The notes under the pieces were generated by a model that made no database searches, was not told where the DNA came from, and saw only the letters and a program-made list of their open reading frames with translations. Position numbers and translations under genes: made by a program. A stretch of DNA of 64,000 nucleotides from Brevibacterium sp. S22 (lineage in GTDB: Bacteria; Actinomycetota; Actinomycetes; Actinomycetales; Brevibacteriaceae): the NCBI RefSeq assembly GCF_004745485.1, contig NZ_RHFG01000006.1, positions 108,251-172,250 on the forward strand, written 5' to 3'. Below, in pieces: positions 7,460 through 16,561 of this stretch (position 1 is the stretch's first letter; each line of letters opens with the position of its first letter).

Positions 7460-9475
7460 TCACCCGAGGGTGCGGACTCGGTTCGCGTCGATGCCGAGCA
7501 CATGTGTGTCGAGGAACGCGAGCACGGTGCGATACCAGACTTCGGCATTGCCGCGCCCGAGGATCCAATGCCCCTCGTCCGGGTAATAGAGGAATCGATG
7601 CTGCGTATCACCGTCGGCATCGAGCGGAGTCTTCGCCTGAGTGAGCAGGTCCAGCCACAGCTCCTGCCCCTGCCCGATCGGCACCCGGTAGTCTTTGTCG
7701 CCGTGGATGACGAGCATCGGCACCTCGATGTCGCCGGCGAAGAGGTGCGGCGAATACTGCGCCGACTGCTCCCGCATCGCTGCATCCCAAGACGAATTGT
7801 CCGTCGTCCGCCCCATCGACGTGGTGTTCCACAGTGAGGCATGGGTGACGATGCATCTGAATTCGCTGCCGGTGTGTCCGGCCACCCAGTTGGCCATGTA
7901 CCCACCGTAGGACCCGCCGGCCAGGGCGATGCGTTCGGCGTCGATGTCTTCCCGCGCCCCTGCCGCCTCGGTCAGCGTCATGATGTCGGTGAAGGGAGTG
8001 CCGCCGAGCTGCTGCTGACCGCGGTCGATCATCGCCTGACCATATCCGGTGGAGATCGCCGGATCCGGCAGCAGAACCGCATAGCCGGCAGCCGCGAAGG
8101 GCCCCGGATTCCACCTGAAGGTCCACGCATTCCACGATCCCCACGGTCCGCCATGGGCGAAGACGACGAGGGGATGCGGCCCTTCTCCTTCCGGCAGGAC
8201 CAGCCACGCACGGATCGGCGTGCCGTCCTCGGCACGGACCTCCACCTCGGTGAGGGTGCCTTCTTCGTCGAGCACCGTCGCTGGGTTCGCGAGCTCGCTG
8301 ATCACCCCGGTGTCGAGGTCGACGGAGATCGGCAGTGGTGCGACATCGATCGCCGAGGCGGTCGCCACGACCGTGTCTTCGCGCAGAGCCAGCCCCGAGA
8401 ACGAATACTTCTGATCAACTCCCCCGACGAGCCGCCGCGGCTGGGCATCATTGATATCGCCGATGAAGATGCTGCCGCGTCCGTGGTCATCGGCGGTGGC
8501 CACGATCGTCGAATCGTCCACCCAGATCGGGGAGAACCAGAAGTCAGCGTCCGGCCACACAGGCTCGACCTCGGCGGTCTCGAGGTCGAGGACCATGAGC
8601 TGCATGGCGAGATTCGACTGTGGAGTCCACGACTGTTCGCGGGTGACCAGGGCTTTCGTTCCGTCGGGGCTGATGGCATCGATGCTGAAGTCGTGATCGG
8701 CGGCCGGTTTCGTCAGTCGGCGCAGTTCGGGTTCCCCGTCGAGGTCCACACGCCAGATCTCACTGGCTTCGAGCTGACCGGGGATCGGCTTCTCGAGCTG
8801 GACGAGGACGAAGCGGGCCTCATCGTCGACGGCCCAATCGACGAGTCGCCCCGAGGGCAGAGACAGGTAGCGGAAGTCCAGGCCCGCCGGGACACTGAGC
8901 TCGTCACTGACTTCGGGAAAGTCGGTGGCCGACTCATCGAGGGTGGCCACGGCCAGGGTCTGTCGGCCCGGCCCCAGATCGTGGTCCCAGCGGCGCACCG
9001 GAAACCCGGTGTGGAGGATTCCGCTGACCTTCGCGTCACTGCGTTCGGTGCTGAATTCCTGATGGTCGTTCTCGTCCGCGGCCCACGTGTGGACAGGGAA
9101 TTCGACGATGATGGTCTCGCCCTTGATCTCGATGCGGGAGAAACCGCCGTCGTGATCGGCGAGTTTGCGGGCTTCTCCGTTGTCCGGCAGCGCCCACAGG
9201 CTCGGGCTCTCGGCTTCTTTTCCGTCCTCGCCCTTGCGTTTGGAGGCGAAGACGACCGTGCCGTTCTCACTCAGCGCGGCCGGCCCCACGGACTGGTCAC
9301 CGCGAGTGATGCGTCGCGGCGTCTCTCCGCTGATATCGGCGAGGTGGCTGAGGGAGGAAGTGCCCTCGGAGTTGAGGAACGAGTACTGGGCGATGACGCG
9401 GCCACTCTGATTCGTCAGGAGTCCTTGCAGGCGGCGGGCGTCGAGGAGTCGGGTCACTGCGTCCTGGGTCGTCAT
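7460..9475 (-). CDS. S9 family (acylaminoacyl-type) serine peptidase
   Basis: A 671-residue two-domain protein: an N-terminal beta-propeller (about residues 30-390) and a C-terminal alpha/beta-hydrolase domain. The catalytic triad is visible: Ser in GGSYGGY (about residue 522), Asp in HGDKDYRVP (about 593) and His in DEGHW (about 635); the oxyanion region reads FAHGGPWG. No signal peptide, so a cytoplasmic oligopeptidase is likely. It precedes nagA by 28 bp. Ribosome site GGATGGGAAG lies just before ATG 9475. Substrate is unknown. Confidence 0.92.
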   Translation of the reverse strand: MTTQDAVTRLLDARRLQGLLTNQSGRVIAQYSFLNSEGTSSLSHLADISGETPRRITRGDQSVGPAALSENGTVVFASKRKGEDGKEAESPSLWALPDNGEARKLADHDGGFSRIEIKGETIIVEFPVHTWAADENDHQEFSTERSDAKVSGILHTGFPVRRWDHDLGPGRQTLAVATLDESATDFPEVSDELSVPAGLDFRYLSLPSGRLVDWAVDDEARFVLVQLEKPIPGQLEASEIWRVDLDGEPELRRLTKPAADHDFSIDAISPDGTKALVTREQSWTPQSNLAMQLMVLDLETAEVEPVWPDADFWFSPIWVDDSTIVATADDHGRGSIFIGDINDAQPRRLVGGVDQKYSFSGLALREDTVVATASAIDVAPLPISVDLDTGVISELANPATVLDEEGTLTEVEVRAEDGTPIRAWLVLPEGEGPHPLVVFAHGGPWGSWNAWTFRWNPGPFAAAGYAVLLPDPAISTGYGQAMIDRGQQQLGGTPFTDIMTLTEAAGAREDIDAERIALAGGSYGGYMANWVAGHTGSEFRCIVTHASLWNTTSMGRTTDNSSWDAAMREQSAQYSPHLFAGDIEVPMLVIHGDKDYRVPIGQGQELWLDLLTQAKTPLDADGDTQHRFLYYPDEGHWILGRGNAEVWYRTVLAFLDTHVLGIDANRVRTLG

Positions 9476-9502
9476 CTTCCCATCCTAGATCCCAAAGGAG
9501 AT

Positions 9503-9559
9503 TCCGGGGCGTTTCCCGGAGGGATTGCAATGGGGCTTGAGGTCCGGGGCAAAACCCCG
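9503..9559 (-). terminator. Two small hairpins upstream of the S9 peptidase gene
   Basis: TCCGGG/CCCGGA (9503-9520) and CGGGG/CCCCG (9545-9559) lie between the end of the long Mrp-kinase-lipoprotein operon and the peptidase start. They may end the upstream transcript. A 21-bp direct repeat (GTGGCCGGGGCCTGCCCACG, about 9585-9640) lies between them and the lipoprotein stop. Confidence 0.35.
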
Positions 9560-9682
9560 AACGGTCCAAGATCGCCGAGGTAAGCGGCCGAGGCCTGCCC
9601 ACGAGTGGCCGGGGCCTGCCCACGGGTGGCCGGCCGGATCCCGAGTGCCCGATGTCCGCATCGCTCGAAGTTCCCCGGGAGA

Positions 9683-10372
9683 TCACCCGAAGCTCGGTGA
9701 CGGAACCTTCTCACCATCGATCGTCACCGTCGGCAGCATCTTCTTATAGTCTTCCGCCGATTCGGTGTTGTCCTTGAGCGTGCGCATCTCGATGGAGAGA
9801 TTCACCAGGCGCCCGTTGATCTTGTATCCCGTCTGCACCCCGAAGGCATAAGTGGGTTCGCTGTCGAGAGCGAGGATCTCGGTGGGACCGAGTTCAGCCT
9901 GATAGCTCCAGAACTCTCCCGCAGCCAGTGATCCCGTCTGCTCGGCCAGCACCTGTGAGTCCTGCTTGGAGAAGTTGAAGCGCCGTTTCTTATCGACGAC
10001 TTCCTGAGCGCTGTCACCATATTCGTCGGTGCAGTTGACGAGGATGACGTCCGAACGGGTGCTGCCATCACCACGGCTGAAGAAGTGGAACTGTTCGGTG
10101 CTCCCGGAACTCTCCGTCCACTCGTCGCCGAGCGCGAAGCTGAGGTCGACCGGACAGCTGTCGCCGAACGACACCGACGTCCTCGACATTCCTTCGGGGA
10201 CTCCGGCCTCGGTGGGTTTGCCCGTGGGCTCCGGTCCGGCGGTCTCCTGCACACCGACCCGGACGGGGCCGGCGGACTTGTCCTCGGTGCGGATCTGGAA
10301 GACCGAACATCCGCTGAGGAGGATGGTCAGTGCGAGCGCGCCGGCAGCCGTACGCGCGGTCACTGGTCTCAC
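9683..10372 (-). CDS. Lipoprotein terminating the Mrp/two-component operon
   Basis: A 229-residue exported lipoprotein: signal peptide with lipobox LSGC, then a disordered linker and one globular domain containing two cysteines (DSCPVD, VNCTDE) that could form a disulfide. No known family recognised. Its ATG overlaps the histidine kinase stop (ATGA), so it is translated as part of the kinase operon. The kinase itself lacks an extracellular sensor domain, so this protein could be an accessory sensor or modulator; that is inference from gene order. Confidence 0.8.
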   Translation of the reverse strand: MRPVTARTAAGALALTILLSGCSVFQIRTEDKSAGPVRVGVQETAGPEPTGKPTEAGVPEGMSRTSVSFGDSCPVDLSFALGDEWTESSGSTEQFHFFSRGDGSTRSDVILVNCTDEYGDSAQEVVDKKRRFNFSKQDSQVLAEQTGSLAAGEFWSYQAELGPTEILALDSEPTYAFGVQTGYKINGRLVNLSIEMRTLKDNTESAEDYKKMLPTVTIDGEKVPSPSFG

Positions 10373-12006
10373 TGCTGGTCATCCTGCCGGCGACGGTACG
10401 AGTACCCCGCTTCCGGGCCGTTCTGGTTCGGCTGAGCCTGACCGTTCCCGTTCTGGGGCGGCTGAGCCGGACCATTCCCGTTCTGGGGCGGCTGAGCCTG
10501 ACCGTTCCCGTTCCTGGGCGGCTGCGCACCGGGATTCGGCTGACTGCCGATCGGGGGCTGCCCGGTGAACTGGGGACCGCTGGAGGGCTGACTGCCCACG
10601 GGCGGCGCTCCGAAGTTCGGCTGGCCCGAGTGCGGCTGGCTTCCCACTGGCGGCTGGCTTCCGACTGACGGCTGCGGCCCAGAATTCTGGGGGCCTGAGT
10701 TCCGAGGTGGAGATTTCGGTTGGCTGCCCACAGGCGGCTGCCCGAAGTTCGGCCGGACCGAGTTCGGCTGGCTTCCTGCAGGTGCCTGGCTGCCCATCGG
10801 CGGCTGACCGTATCCCGGGTTCTGTCCGCCGACGCTCGGTGCCCGCGGCGGCGGTTTGAACTGCGAATGCTGGCCGGAATCCGGCGGGAACCCACCGGAG
10901 ACGGATTCGCCCGTCCGCCGATTGACCAGGTTGCCGTCGACCCGCTCGAGGCGACGCTTCGACGTCCGTCGCGGGGTGCCGAGGATCCGCCCCTGCAGTT
11001 CGGCCTCATTCGGCTGACGCGGCGGCAGGAATCCGGGCGCCTGCCGCGAATCCGCCTGCTGCACCGGCTGGACCGCATGCGAACCGGCGGCGACCCGATC
11101 CATATGATCTGACATCTGCGGAACGGTCACGGGTGCGGCATCGGCGAGGACTGGAAGGACCATACGCACCGAGGTGCCCACACCCTCCTGGCTGAAGAGC
11201 TGCACTGATCCGCCGTGCCGGGTGACGATGGCACGCACGAGCGACAGCCCCATTCCGGAACCGGCGACCGCACGCACACGAGAGCCGCGAGAGAGCTCGT
11301 CCCACACGGCTTCCTGTTCGGTCAGCGGTATTCCGCTGCCCGTATCGGCGACCTCGACGACGACCCAGCGGTGTCCGTCGATGATCTGCTCATTGGCGCG
11401 CAGTTCGACGACCTCGGCCTGAGACGAGTATTTGAGGGCATTGCCCAGCAGATTGAGGATCGCGGTGAGCAGCAGATCCTCTTCACCGGCGACATCGGGC
11501 AGTCGCCACGGAGCGCGAGCCACAGTGGCCACGATCATCCGATCCTCGGCACCCGGCGCAGTCGAGGCATCCTCGACTGCCTGGTGGATGAGCGCATCGA
11601 GGTCGACGCGTGCGTATTCGATGATGCGGGTCTCGACATCGGCCAGCTTGCGCAGATCAGCCAGCAGACGGGCGACCCGGCGTGAGGACACGTCGACCTG
11701 TTTGGCAGCTGGCTCCACCTCGCTCAGGGTGCCGCCGTCACGAACGACCTCGCGGATGCTCGCCGCCGAAGTGCGCAGCGCAGTCAGCGGGTTCTTCAGC
11801 TCATGGTCGAGTCGGATGAGCATCCGATTGCGCTTCGTCATCGAGTCCTCGGCCGCGTCCGTCTCGATCGTTTCCCGCAGCGCGGCCTCGCGCCTCTTCA
11901 GGTATCGCCAGGCGAACCAGGCGCCGACGGCCAGACCGCCGAGCACGATGACCAGCAGCAGGAGAAACAGCCAGATCTGGATCTCGAAGACAAGGAAGTT
12001 CGTCAT
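10369..12006 (-). CDS. Sensor histidine kinase with long disordered C-terminal tail
   Basis: A 545-residue membrane kinase. One transmembrane helix (about residues 8-35) with almost nothing outside the membrane, then HisKA with H68 in RLDHELKNP, an N-box ILNLLGNALKYS, G1 DTGSGIP and G2 GSGMGLSLV, ending the ATPase domain near residue 285. The remaining 250 or so residues are a Gly/Pro/Gln/Ser/Asn-rich tail with repeated GSQP and PPQNGNG units, ending in a basic GYSYRRR. Start ATG overlaps the response-regulator stop by 4 bp. The absence of a sensor domain suggests sensing in the membrane or through the coupled lipoprotein. Confidence 0.9.
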   Translation of the reverse strand: MTNFLVFEIQIWLFLLLLVIVLGGLAVGAWFAWRYLKRREAALRETIETDAAEDSMTKRNRMLIRLDHELKNPLTALRTSAASIREVVRDGGTLSEVEPAAKQVDVSSRRVARLLADLRKLADVETRIIEYARVDLDALIHQAVEDASTAPGAEDRMIVATVARAPWRLPDVAGEEDLLLTAILNLLGNALKYSSQAEVVELRANEQIIDGHRWVVVEVADTGSGIPLTEQEAVWDELSRGSRVRAVAGSGMGLSLVRAIVTRHGGSVQLFSQEGVGTSVRMVLPVLADAAPVTVPQMSDHMDRVAAGSHAVQPVQQADSRQAPGFLPPRQPNEAELQGRILGTPRRTSKRRLERVDGNLVNRRTGESVSGGFPPDSGQHSQFKPPPRAPSVGGQNPGYGQPPMGSQAPAGSQPNSVRPNFGQPPVGSQPKSPPRNSGPQNSGPQPSVGSQPPVGSQPHSGQPNFGAPPVGSQPSSGPQFTGQPPIGSQPNPGAQPPRNGNGQAQPPQNGNGPAQPPQNGNGQAQPNQNGPEAGYSYRRRQDDQQ

Positions 12007-12755
12007 AGACGGCTCAGCCCGTCCTCGCCGCGGACCTCACCGACGAAGCGGTATCCGCGCCCCTGCACGGTCGCGATCCACCGCGGTTCGGCTGCGTCTT
12101 CGCCGAGCACGCGACGCAGTTCGGCCACGCGGGAGTCGACGGCGCGGGTTCCCACGGCCTCCTCGAATCCCCACAGCACCTCGAGCAGACGGGAGCGTTC
12201 GATGAGCTCCTCCTTGTGCACCATGAGGTACTCGAGCAGGGTGAAGCCCTTCGGGGTGATGACGAGCTCCCGCTGCCCCAACCAGGCGCGGCGTCCGACA
12301 CGGTCGACGCGCAGGCCGAAGCTGGACACCAGCACCGGAGCCGTGGCCAGGGGCGGCCCGTCATTGCGGGTGCGGCGCAGCACGGCCCGGATGCGAGCGA
12401 CGAGCTCGTGCGGGTCGAAGGGCTTATTGAGATAGTCGTCGGCGCCCTCTTCGAGGGCCATCGCCCGCTCGACCCCTTCGCCGACCTGGGTCAGCAGCAG
12501 CACCGGGACCCAGTTCTCCTCCTGCCGCAGTCGGCGCAGGACCTGCCGTCCGTCTGCTCCGGGCATGAGGACGTCGAGGACGCACACGTCGGGCCTGTGA
12601 CGGTGGATCTCATCGAGGGCGAGCAGTCCGTCACTGGCGGGCAGCACCCGGAATCCGGAGCGTTCGAGGAACGGCACGACCGCTCCGAGCACGTCCGGCT
12701 CATCATCGGCGACTAAGACGAGGGGCTGGGGCTCAGTGTGATTGTCAGCCGTCAT
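12003..12755 (-). CDS. OmpR-family response regulator
   Basis: A 250-residue receiver plus winged-helix regulator. Receiver residues: acidic pair D17/D18, phospho-acceptor D61 (VCVLDVLMPG), T89 and K111 (NKPF). The C-terminal DNA-binding domain reads through ELVITPKGFTLLEYL and ends in TVQGRGYRF, typical of OmpR/PhoB. ATG 12755 is chosen; it overlaps the mnhG stop by 11 bp, so the regulator is translated from the Mrp antiporter transcript. GAGAGGA lies somewhat far (about 15 nt) upstream. It pairs with the kinase that follows and may regulate the antiporter operon itself. Confidence 0.92.
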   Translation of the reverse strand: MTADNHTEPQPLVLVADDEPDVLGAVVPFLERSGFRVLPASDGLLALDEIHRHRPDVCVLDVLMPGADGRQVLRRLRQEENWVPVLLLTQVGEGVERAMALEEGADDYLNKPFDPHELVARIRAVLRRTRNDGPPLATAPVLVSSFGLRVDRVGRRAWLGQRELVITPKGFTLLEYLMVHKEELIERSRLLEVLWGFEEAVGTRAVDSRVAELRRVLGEDAAEPRWIATVQGRGYRFVGEVRGEDGLSRL

Positions 12756-13140
12756 GATGGTCTGGTCCGATTCCTCTCTGGCGTTCCCAGGCGATCTCTC
12801 TGGCCTCGGCACGGTCGACCGCCTCGGCGAGTTCATCTCGGTACAGCATAGATCGACGCAGGTGTTTGGTGCGATATCCCGCGCGGCCGACCATATGGGT
12901 GGCGACGGGGATGGTCACGAGCTGGAAGGAGATGACGATCGCCAGAGTCGTCACCGTCGCCCAGGTCGGGAACTGGATGGCGATCGCCACTGCGATCAGC
13001 ATCAGGCCCAGCACCTGGGGCTTCGCACTCGCGTGCATCCGTGAGAGGAGGTCGCCGAAGCGGACGAGTCCGATCGCGGCGGCCAGGGACAGAACCGCGC
13101 CGAGGAAGATGAGCACTGCCGAGATGATGTCAAGAACCAC
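12745..13140 (-). CDS. mnhG: Na+/H+ antiporter subunit G (MnhG/MrpG)
   Basis: Small Mrp subunit, 131 residues, with three transmembrane helices: residues about 4-24, 35-55 and 60-82. The family core RFGDLLSRMHASAKPQVLGL is present. The start is GTG 13140, overlapping the mnhF stop by 11 bp and preceded by GGGAGAGGGGAA; the open frame upstream is the mnhF region in another frame. A charged cytoplasmic tail follows the last helix. Part of the hetero-oligomeric cation/proton antiporter encoded by the five genes upstream. Confidence 0.92.
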   Translation of the reverse strand: MVLDIISAVLIFLGAVLSLAAAIGLVRFGDLLSRMHASAKPQVLGLMLIAVAIAIQFPTWATVTTLAIVISFQLVTIPVATHMVGRAGYRTKHLRRSMLYRDELAEAVDRAEAREIAWERQRGIGPDHHDG

Positions 13141-13726
13141 GACTGTTCCCCTCTCCCTTTTCGGTCGACATGTGTTCGGCGTCATCGGGTCCCGGGTCAG
13201 GCCCGGTGCCCTCGCCTTCACCGCCGCTGTCGGCGTGGACGTCATACGTCGGATCCGCGATCTCGGTGACCTCGTCGCTCGGGCGAGCCGCTCGCACCGA
13301 TGTGGGCTCAGCACGGGGCTGTGCCCGGTCGGCCGCCTCGGCGGAACCTTCGACGGATTCCTCGGCAGAATCCTCAGCGTCCGCGTCACGCGGCATATGC
13401 CAATCCGTGTTGGAGAAGTCCGACAGTGCCCCCGCCTCGGCGCCGGGAGTCATCGAATCGGACTTCGACACATACCTCGACACGCTCACCGAACCGACGA
13501 AGCCGAGCATCGCGAGCACGATGAGCACGGGCAGCAGATCCGTCCGGTCGGACAGGGCCATGTACCCGCCGAGTCCGCACATGATCGAGGCGAGCACGAC
13601 GTCGGTGCCGATCATGCGGTCGAGGATCGAGGGACCGCGGACGATGCGGTAGAGAGCAGCGACCACCGAGGCGGCCAGCAGCACCGCACCGGCGATGACG
13701 AGCGTGTGGAGGACGATCTCACTCAT
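13130..13726 (-). CDS. mnhF: Na+/H+ antiporter subunit F (MnhF/MrpF) with long tail
   Basis: The first 90 residues form the normal three-helix MrpF subunit, including VRGPSILDRMIGTDVV. The protein then continues for about 105 more residues, which family members normally lack: an acidic, Glu/Ala/Ser/Pro-rich, probably disordered cytoplasmic extension. ATG 13726 overlaps the mnhE stop (ATGA). The extension does not disturb coupling to mnhG. Confidence 0.92.
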   Translation of the reverse strand: MSEIVLHTLVIAGAVLLAASVVAALYRIVRGPSILDRMIGTDVVLASIMCGLGGYMALSDRTDLLPVLIVLAMLGFVGSVSVSRYVSKSDSMTPGAEAGALSDFSNTDWHMPRDADAEDSAEESVEGSAEAADRAQPRAEPTSVRAARPSDEVTEIADPTYDVHADSGGEGEGTGPDPGPDDAEHMSTEKGEGNSRGS

Positions 13727-14349
13727 GATCGGCCCCCTTCGGTCTCATTGAGCGGATCCGGCCTGGCCCGCAGTGCGGCGAGGTCACGGTGCGAACCGAG
13801 GGTGCGGATGAGCAGCTCTTCGATGTGATAGACCTGCGCCTTGGCCTTGCGCAGCTTCTCCTCCGAATCGCAGTCGAGGAAGTGCAGGTACAGGATGCCC
13901 ATCGCGCGGTCGCTGTCGATGATGATCGACCCGGGGATGAGGCTGGCGGTATCGGCGATGAGGGTGAGCACGAGGTCCGAGCTCGTGCGCAGATCGCAGG
14001 CGATGACAGACCCGGCTCCGACCGCTCGGCGGCGGAACGCGTACCAGGCGACCTCGACGGAGGCGTAGAGCACCGAGTAGAGGAACCACAGACCGAACAC
14101 CGTCGCATGCCAGACGTTGAACCGTCCGGAGAGCACGATGGGCGGAAGGTAGAACACACGTGTGACGGTGAAGGCCAGCACGATTCCGGAGACCACGGTG
14201 AGCACCGTGACCGAATCCCACAGCATCAGCCACAGCAGAACCAGCGAGATCAGCAGCACGAGCTGCTGGATGATTCCGCGGCCCCGGCTCATCCGCGCGC
14301 GGTTGGGCGCCGGTGCCCGATTCTGTCCCTGCGCACGGTTCGGGCTCAT
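13723..14349 (-). CDS. mnhE: Na+/H+ antiporter subunit E (MnhE/MrpE)
   Basis: A 208-residue Mrp subunit with two to three N-terminal membrane helices (about residues 27-65 and 85-105) and the conserved cytoplasmic domain: SSDLVLTLIADTASLIPGS and LYLHFLD are family landmarks. A basic, Asn/Arg-rich N-terminal extension of about 20 residues precedes the first helix; an internal ATG (MSRGRG) is an alternative start. ATG 14349 overlaps the mnhD stop. Confidence 0.92.
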   Translation of the reverse strand: MSPNRAQGQNRAPAPNRARMSRGRGIIQQLVLLISLVLLWLMLWDSVTVLTVVSGIVLAFTVTRVFYLPPIVLSGRFNVWHATVFGLWFLYSVLYASVEVAWYAFRRRAVGAGSVIACDLRTSSDLVLTLIADTASLIPGSIIIDSDRAMGILYLHFLDCDSEEKLRKAKAQVYHIEELLIRTLGSHRDLAALRARPDPLNETEGGRS

Positions 14350-15929
14350 GACTCATCACCTCCGAGCACGTTCGTGACGTACTGGATCGGGGTCGAGAGG
14401 TTCTCCGCCGCCCGGTTCGACATGTCCCACAGGGGTTCGGCGGCGACCGTGAGGGCGATGGAGGCGATCACCACCACCGAGGTGGCCACCACCATGGCAG
14501 GGGGAACTCCGATCTGAGACTTCCACTTCTTCCCCGCCAGCAGCGTCTTCTTCCGCTCCGTGAACTCTTCGACGAGGTCTTCGTTCGGCTCTTCGGCATC
14601 GGCCGGATCACGCCAGAACGCGAGGTTGAAGGTACGCCCGATGACGTAGAGGGTGAGCAGACTCGTCACGGTGCCGGCGACGATGAGGACCGTGGGCAGC
14701 CAGGCGTGATCGTCGAAACCGGCGAGGAAGAGCGCGACCTTGCCGATGAACCCGGAGAACGGCGGAATTCCGGAGAGGTTGAGAGCCGGGATGAAGAAGG
14801 TGATCGTGAGCACCGGCGAGAGCACCATGAGACCGCCCAGCGACCTCGTGGAGGTGGACCCGCCGCGCATCTCGACGAGTCCGATGGCCAGGAACAGTGC
14901 GGTCTGGACGATGATGTGGTGGACCGTGTAGTAGATCGCCGCGGACAGACCGATACTCGTCCCCAAGGCCACGCCGAAGAGCATGTAGCCGATATGGGAG
15001 ACCAAGGTGAAGGACACGATCCTCTTGATCTCCGACTGTGCGATGGCACCGAAGATGCCCACGACCATCGTCAGACCTGCCGCGATGAGCAGCGGCACTC
15101 GCAGTGACGATTCTGCGAACAGCAGCGTTTCGGTGCGGATGATCGCGTAGATGCCGACCTTCGTCAGCAGACCGGCGAAGACCGCGGTCACCGGCGCCGG
15201 GGCCGTCGGATAGGAGTCTGGAAGCCAGAAGGACAGCGGGAAGATCGCGGCCTTGATGCCGAAGCCCAGCAGCAGCAGGACGTGGAGGATCATCTGCACA
15301 TCGGCTGGCAGAGCCGACAGCCTCTCGGCGAGCTGGGCCATATTCACGGTCCCGGTCGCGGCATAGATGACGCCGATGGCGGCGAGGAAGATCACCGAGG
15401 ACACCAGCGAGATGATCACATAGGTGACTCCCGCCCGGATCCGCTCCGCCGTGGCACCGAGCGTGAGCAGAACATAGGAGGCGACGAGGAACATCTCGAA
15501 GCCGACGTAGAGGTTGAACAGATCGCCCGCGAGGAACGAGTTCGCAATGCCTGCGCACAGCACCAGATAGCTGGGGTTGAACACGGAGATCGGAGTTTCG
15601 TTCGAGTCGTCGTTGGCGTCCTGACTCAGTGCGTAGACGAGCACACACAGGGTGACCAGGGAGGACACGATGAGCATGAGCGACGACAGCCGGTCGGCGA
15701 CGAGCACGATGCCCGCCGGCGGCTGCCAGCCGCCGATCGCCACGACCTGCGGTCCGTGCGCATCGACGCCGAAGAGGATCATCGTGGCGATGACCATGAC
15801 CGCGAGCAGGATCGCGATCGACACGAAGTTCTGCGCCCGCGTGTGTTTGGACAGGATCAGCGCGATTCCGGCACCGATGAGCGGCAGCAGCACGGGGAGG
15901 GGAACGAGCACGGGCAGCAGATCGATCAT
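14346..15929 (-). CDS. mnhD: Na+/H+ antiporter subunit D (MnhD/MrpD)
   Basis: A 527-residue NuoN/NuoM-like proton-translocating subunit with about 14 transmembrane helices. The proton_antipo_M signature is visible around residues 130-420, with the conserved Glu in YVGFEMFLVASY, Lys in GFGIKAAIFPLSFWLPD and KVGIYAIIRT, and NLSGIPPFSGFIGK. A cytoplasmic insert with an acidic-basic stretch (about residues 445-480) precedes the last helix. Start and stop both overlap neighbours by 4 bp. Confidence 0.95.
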   Translation of the reverse strand: MIDLLPVLVPLPVLLPLIGAGIALILSKHTRAQNFVSIAILLAVMVIATMILFGVDAHGPQVVAIGGWQPPAGIVLVADRLSSLMLIVSSLVTLCVLVYALSQDANDDSNETPISVFNPSYLVLCAGIANSFLAGDLFNLYVGFEMFLVASYVLLTLGATAERIRAGVTYVIISLVSSVIFLAAIGVIYAATGTVNMAQLAERLSALPADVQMILHVLLLLGFGIKAAIFPLSFWLPDSYPTAPAPVTAVFAGLLTKVGIYAIIRTETLLFAESSLRVPLLIAAGLTMVVGIFGAIAQSEIKRIVSFTLVSHIGYMLFGVALGTSIGLSAAIYYTVHHIIVQTALFLAIGLVEMRGGSTSTRSLGGLMVLSPVLTITFFIPALNLSGIPPFSGFIGKVALFLAGFDDHAWLPTVLIVAGTVTSLLTLYVIGRTFNLAFWRDPADAEEPNEDLVEEFTERKKTLLAGKKWKSQIGVPPAMVVATSVVVIASIALTVAAEPLWDMSNRAAENLSTPIQYVTNVLGGDES

Positions 15930-16561
15930 GCGTCGTCTCCCGGCTGCTTCGCGTCCCGAGCATCGTCGGCGGCCTCGGCCTCCTCGGCACTGTGGGCCTC
16001 CGTCTGCGACTCCGCGGCCGCCTCGGCGATGGCATCGGCTTCGGCCGGAGTCGGCGCATCCTCGATGTCCTCGGCGAGGTCCTCCCGCTCTGTGGGGGTG
16101 CCGTCGTCGTCGAGGTCGATGGCACCGGTGATCGGGGACTCCGCCTCGTCACCGAACTCGGTGTCATCGTAGTCGGTGCTCGCCTCCGCCTCGGAGTCGA
16201 TGAGCTTCGTGATCGCCACCTGAAGGTCGGTGTCGTCGTCCTGCAGCGAGTCGGCGCGCATAAGCCTCCAGGATCGGTAGATCATCGCCAACAGGAACGC
16301 CGTCACGGAGAAGGTGATGACGATGGCCGTGAGGATGAGCGCATGCGGCAGCGGATCGGACATACCCTCGGTCGACAGGTTCTCTCCGTCTGTCAGGGGC
16401 GGAGAGCCACGGCCGGCGGTGAGGATGATGAGCAGGTTCACTCCGTTGCCGAGCAGGATGAAGCCGAGCAGAACGCGGGTCAGCGAGCGTTCGAGCATGA
16501 GGTAGATGCCGGCGGCGAAGAGGACGCCCATGGCCAGGACCATGACGAAGGGCACGCTCAT
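15926..16561 (-). CDS. mnhC: Na+/H+ antiporter subunit C (MnhC/MrpC) with acidic tail
   Basis: NuoK-like subunit. Residues 1-110 hold three helices and the family core, including [15 protein letters not shown] and [14 protein letters not shown]. Typical MrpC proteins end near residue 115; this one continues to 211 with a strongly acidic, Ala/Glu/Asp-rich extension predicted to be disordered. Coupled by ATGA overlaps to mnhA upstream and mnhD downstream. Confidence 0.93.
   Translation of the reverse strand: MSVPFVMVLAMGVLFAAGIYLMLERSLTRVLLGFILLGNGVNLLIILTAGRGSPPLTDGENLSTEGMSDPLPHALILTAIVITFSVTAFLLAMIYRSWRLMRADSLQDDDTDLQVAITKLIDSEAEASTDYDDTEFGDEAESPITGAIDLDDDGTPTEREDLAEDIEDAPTPAEADAIAEAAAESQTEAHSAEEAEAADDARDAKQPGDDA

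Noticed and set aside
7432..7905. Long N-terminal extension of nagA
   Set aside because: Overlaps the S9 peptidase coding region in another frame; the homologous start is 7431.
7841..9583. 580-codon open frame antisense to the S9 peptidase
   Set aside because: Shadow frame; the minus strand has a complete catalytic triad and propeller.
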